From NCBI GenBank assembly GCA_947177495.1, contig CAMWUS010000087.1:1-6239 (forward strand): DNA of 6,239 nucleotides, read 5' to 3'. The notes under the pieces are model-generated. The model was given only the letters and a program-made list of their open reading frames with translations, had not been told where the DNA came from and made no database searches. A program made the position numbers and the translations under genes. This document shows, piece by piece, positions 5,729 to 6,239 of the stretch (within the stretch, counting starts at the first letter, position 1; the number at the start of each line of letters is the position of its first letter). Origin of the DNA: an uncultured Clostridia bacterium (GTDB lineage: Bacteria; Bacillota; Clostridia; Christensenellales; Borkfalkiaceae).

Positions 5729-6239
5729 GCGAAAATTCGATGCAAGAGTTAATAGAAAGTTTTATTGCGTACCGCAACCTGCTTGCGCCTTTGCAGGACA
5801 GCTTGCATTCGGTAAGCAAGACGTATGAAGAAATCAGGAACGACCTCGACAACCTGATGAAGAGCTTTTCGGGGAATGCCGCAAATCAGCTTGAAAAGGT
5901 CCACGCTACCATCAACGCGCAGGCGAAGAGCGGGCAGGAGTTGGGCAGAAGAATCGAAGAGTACGCGGCTTCGGGCGAGAAGTACGCGCAAGCCGTAGAG
6001 AATATGTCCTCGCGGTTTTCCGAGGTCGTCAGCCGCATTGATTCGCTCAGCGAAATTGAAAAGACCGCGCAAAATCAGCTTGCGCGCATCGATGCGCTGA
6101 TTGCGGAAAAACGCTCTTCCTACAATCTCAAAGAATTGCAGAAATCGCTCGACGGTTACAACACGAACGTAGAAAAAATCAGCGACTTCATCAATAAGGA
6201 TATCGCTTCCGTTTTAAAAGAGAATGCCGATAAAATCGA
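5725..6239 (+). CDS. Helical coiled-coil protein of unknown function (3' truncated by window)
   Basis: The frame is open from the ATG at 5725 to the right edge, giving 171 complete codons. I do not recognise the family. The visible protein starts MSENSMQELIESFIAYRNLL and is almost wholly predicted helix. It is rich in Glu, Lys, Gln, Asn, Ser and Ala, with few prolines and heptad-like hydrophobic spacing in three stretches: about 25-48 (LHSVSKTYEEIRNDLDNLM), 55-110 and 110-170. There is no signal peptide, transmembrane segment or enzymatic motif in the part seen. The pattern resembles coiled-coil scaffolds, tethering factors or the helical linkers of chemoreceptor-like proteins, but no diagnostic motif supports any of these. 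The start overlaps the helicase stop as ATGA and has its own GAGG site, so it is co-translated and probably works with the helicase. The rest of the protein, including any C-terminal domain, is outside the window. Confidence 0.82.
   Translation, partial: MSENSMQELIESFIAYRNLLAPLQDSLHSVSKTYEEIRNDLDNLMKSFSGNAANQLEKVHATINAQAKSGQELGRRIEEYAASGEKYAQAVENMSSRFSEVVSRIDSLSEIEKTAQNQLARIDALIAEKRSSYNLKELQKSLDGYNTNVEKISDFINKDIASVLKENADKI

Noticed and set aside
5749..6072. 107-codon minus-strand open frame at the right end
   Set aside because: It is antisense to the coiled-coil gene, which is open to the window edge, has a good ribosome binding site and overlaps the helicase stop as ATGA.
1..6239. Mobile elements, CRISPR arrays, tRNA or rRNA genes
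   Set aside because: No spaced repeats, transposase or integrase motifs, terminal inverted repeats or tRNA-like cloverleaf were seen. Nearly every base is in a plus-strand gene.

Overview
The window comes from a bacterium, most probably an uncultivated or poorly characterised member of the Clostridia (Bacillota). This rests on the V-type ATPase order A-B-D, purine-rich Shine-Dalgarno sites, a mid-range GC content and a sigma-A type promoter. No sequence here fixes the genus. All real genes are on the plus strand and coding density is very high.

Region 1 (1-2232) is the 3' end of a V-type (A/V-type) ATPase operon: the last 75 codons of catalytic subunit A, complete subunit B, and complete central-stalk subunit D. 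A and B overlap by 8 nt. B and D are 15 nt apart, and D starts at a TTG. Together the products make most of the soluble V1 head, which couples ATP hydrolysis or synthesis to H+ or Na+ transport through the membrane V0 ring. A strong intrinsic terminator (2251-2273) closes this operon.

Region 2 (2233-2339) is the only sizeable non-coding stretch. It holds the terminator and a near-consensus promoter: TTGACT, a 17-nt spacer, and an extended TGaTATAAT. The predicted transcription start falls on, or within a base or so of, the ATG of the next gene, so its mRNA is probably leaderless.

Region 3 (2340-6239) is a second operon of three genes joined by two ATGA overlaps. The first encodes a divergent class-I release-factor homologue. 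It keeps the peptidyl-tRNA hydrolysis motif GGQ but has lost the residues that read stop codons. The second encodes a 794-aa SF1A (UvrD/Rep-like) helicase with all motifs intact, an unrecognised N-terminal region and a helical, TPR-like C-terminal region. The third encodes a soluble, helical, coiled-coil-type protein that runs off the window. The combination of a codon-blind GGQ protein, a helicase/translocase and a coiled-coil partner is the most interesting part of the window. It could be an undescribed ribosome-rescue or RNA/translation quality-control module, but that function is inference only.
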